Source: UBA9732 sp963606545
GTDB taxonomy: Bacteria; Spirochaetota; Spirochaetia; Sphaerochaetales; Sphaerochaetaceae
Assembly (NCBI GenBank): GCA_963606545.1
Contig: CAVCYP010000044.1
Span: 1-13,984 of the forward strand
DNA length: 13,984 nt
Direction of reading: 5' to 3'
How positions within the stretch are numbered: the stretch's first letter is position 1; each line of letters opens with the position of its first letter. The position numbers and the translations under genes were made by a program. The notes under the pieces are model-generated. The model made no database searches and was not told the DNA's origin. It saw only the letters and a list, made by a program, of their open reading frames with translations. Shown here piece after piece: positions 13,366-13,984 of this stretch.

Positions 13366-13984
13366 TTATTTTCTAATCTGTGCACACAGAGAATTTAACA
13401 AGTCCTGAAGCTCAGTGTCAGTAATTGTCATTGGATCTTCTGCGTCAAGGAACTGTTTGGTTAAGCTAGCCATTGGAGTCCAGTAAGAGCTTGGAACGCC
13501 CTTCTGAGTCCTGAAGTAGGAAGCTTCTTCAAGTACTACGCTAATAACGTCGTTGTTCTGAACCTCTTCAGAAGCCATAACGTTCTTATTTGTAGGACCA
13601 AAACCGCGAACCTCAAAGCGTCTCTTCTGACTCATCTCGTTGGTGAGCCACTGAGCCAGCTTGTGAGCCTCAGCCTTATTCTGAGAATAGCCGTTTACGC
13701 CAATAAGCTTGTAGCCAAAATATCCGTTGAGAGCAACTTCCTGGCCTCCAATCGTTGCGCTAGGAAGAACGGCCACACCGGTATTTTCACCCCATACTGC
13801 CTTGATAGCACTCATGTTCCAAGTACCTGTCACAACAGCAATTAGAGTACCACTGGTAACGCCCGCGATAATCTTGGAGTCATCTACATTGCCAGTGAAA
13901 GCGTCATTAGCGAAATAACTGCGCAAAGACTTCATCACCTCCAAGCCATCTGCACTATCATAGTTGATAGAAACCGATGTCTCT
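13366..13984 (-). CDS. malE: maltodextrin-type ABC transporter substrate-binding protein, C-terminal part
   Basis: The frame runs off the right edge, so only the last 206 or so residues are visible and the signal peptide and N lobe are missing. The visible part matches the second lobe of MalE-type extracellular solute-binding proteins: FTGNVDDSKIIAGVTSGTL, then GTWNMSAIKAVWGENTGVAVLPS (the usual pattern of a Trp-containing ligand-site loop then a gap), LNGYFGYKLIGVNGYSQNK, AHKLAQWLTNEMSQKRRFE, and a C-terminal helix region with EASYFRTQKGVPSSYWTPM. It is the first visible gene of the operon. A TTG at 13944 is not a real start because the frame stays open to the edge with family-like sequence. 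Confidence 0.88.
   Translation of the reverse strand, partial: ETSVSINYDSADGLEVMKSLRSYFANDAFTGNVDDSKIIAGVTSGTLIAVVTGTWNMSAIKAVWGENTGVAVLPSATIGGQEVALNGYFGYKLIGVNGYSQNKAEAHKLAQWLTNEMSQKRRFEVRGFGPTNKNVMASEEVQNNDVISVVLEEASYFRTQKGVPSSYWTPMASLTKQFLDAEDPMTITDTELQDLLNSLCAQIRK

Overview
The window most resembles a chromosomal segment of a host-associated, moderately AT-rich bacterium, and I lean towards a Treponema-like spirochaete. Evidence: the partial protein at the left edge carries a GDxGPAGGxIF motif that I associate with Treponema surface/lipoprotein repeats, several genes lack Shine-Dalgarno sites, and the gene set (lexA, holA, a short HPF, an M18 aminopeptidase, a spore-photoproduct-lyase-like radical SAM protein) is compatible. 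This is inference. No rRNA or marker gene is present, and a Firmicute cannot be excluded.

Left part (1-2432): a fragment ending with a GDKGPAGG motif converges on a minus-strand AAA/DUF4143-type ATPase that has PD-(D/E)xK-like residues near its C terminus. A three-copy 23-bp tandem repeat lies directly upstream of the ATPase promoter. Next is a stand-alone CAT/E2-like acyltransferase-fold protein whose catalytic His and Asp appear to be replaced.

DNA repair and replication block (2433-7255): a radical SAM SPL-like protein is divergent from uvrC. uvrC converges on a tight lexA-holA operon. An inverted repeat between the SPL-like gene and uvrC partly resembles one over the lexA -35 element, making it a candidate SOS operator. 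The ATPase, E2-like and uvrC genes each have a -10-like hexamer exactly 6 nt before the ATG, so they may make leaderless mRNAs.

Middle (7256-9393): an M18 aminopeptidase is divergent from lexA, and a short ribosome hibernation factor (hpf) converges on it. The gap holds a GC-rich hairpin and a classical minus-strand terminator.

Right part (9394-13984): a minus-strand maltodextrin-type operon runs malE (3' part only), hairpin, malF, malG, and a lipoprotein alpha-amylase-family enzyme. malF and malG overlap, and malG and the amylase are almost abutting. The expected scheme is surface cleavage of alpha-glucans by the anchored GH13 enzyme and uptake of oligosaccharides by MalE-MalFG. The ATPase (MalK/MsmK) and the operon promoter are not in the window.
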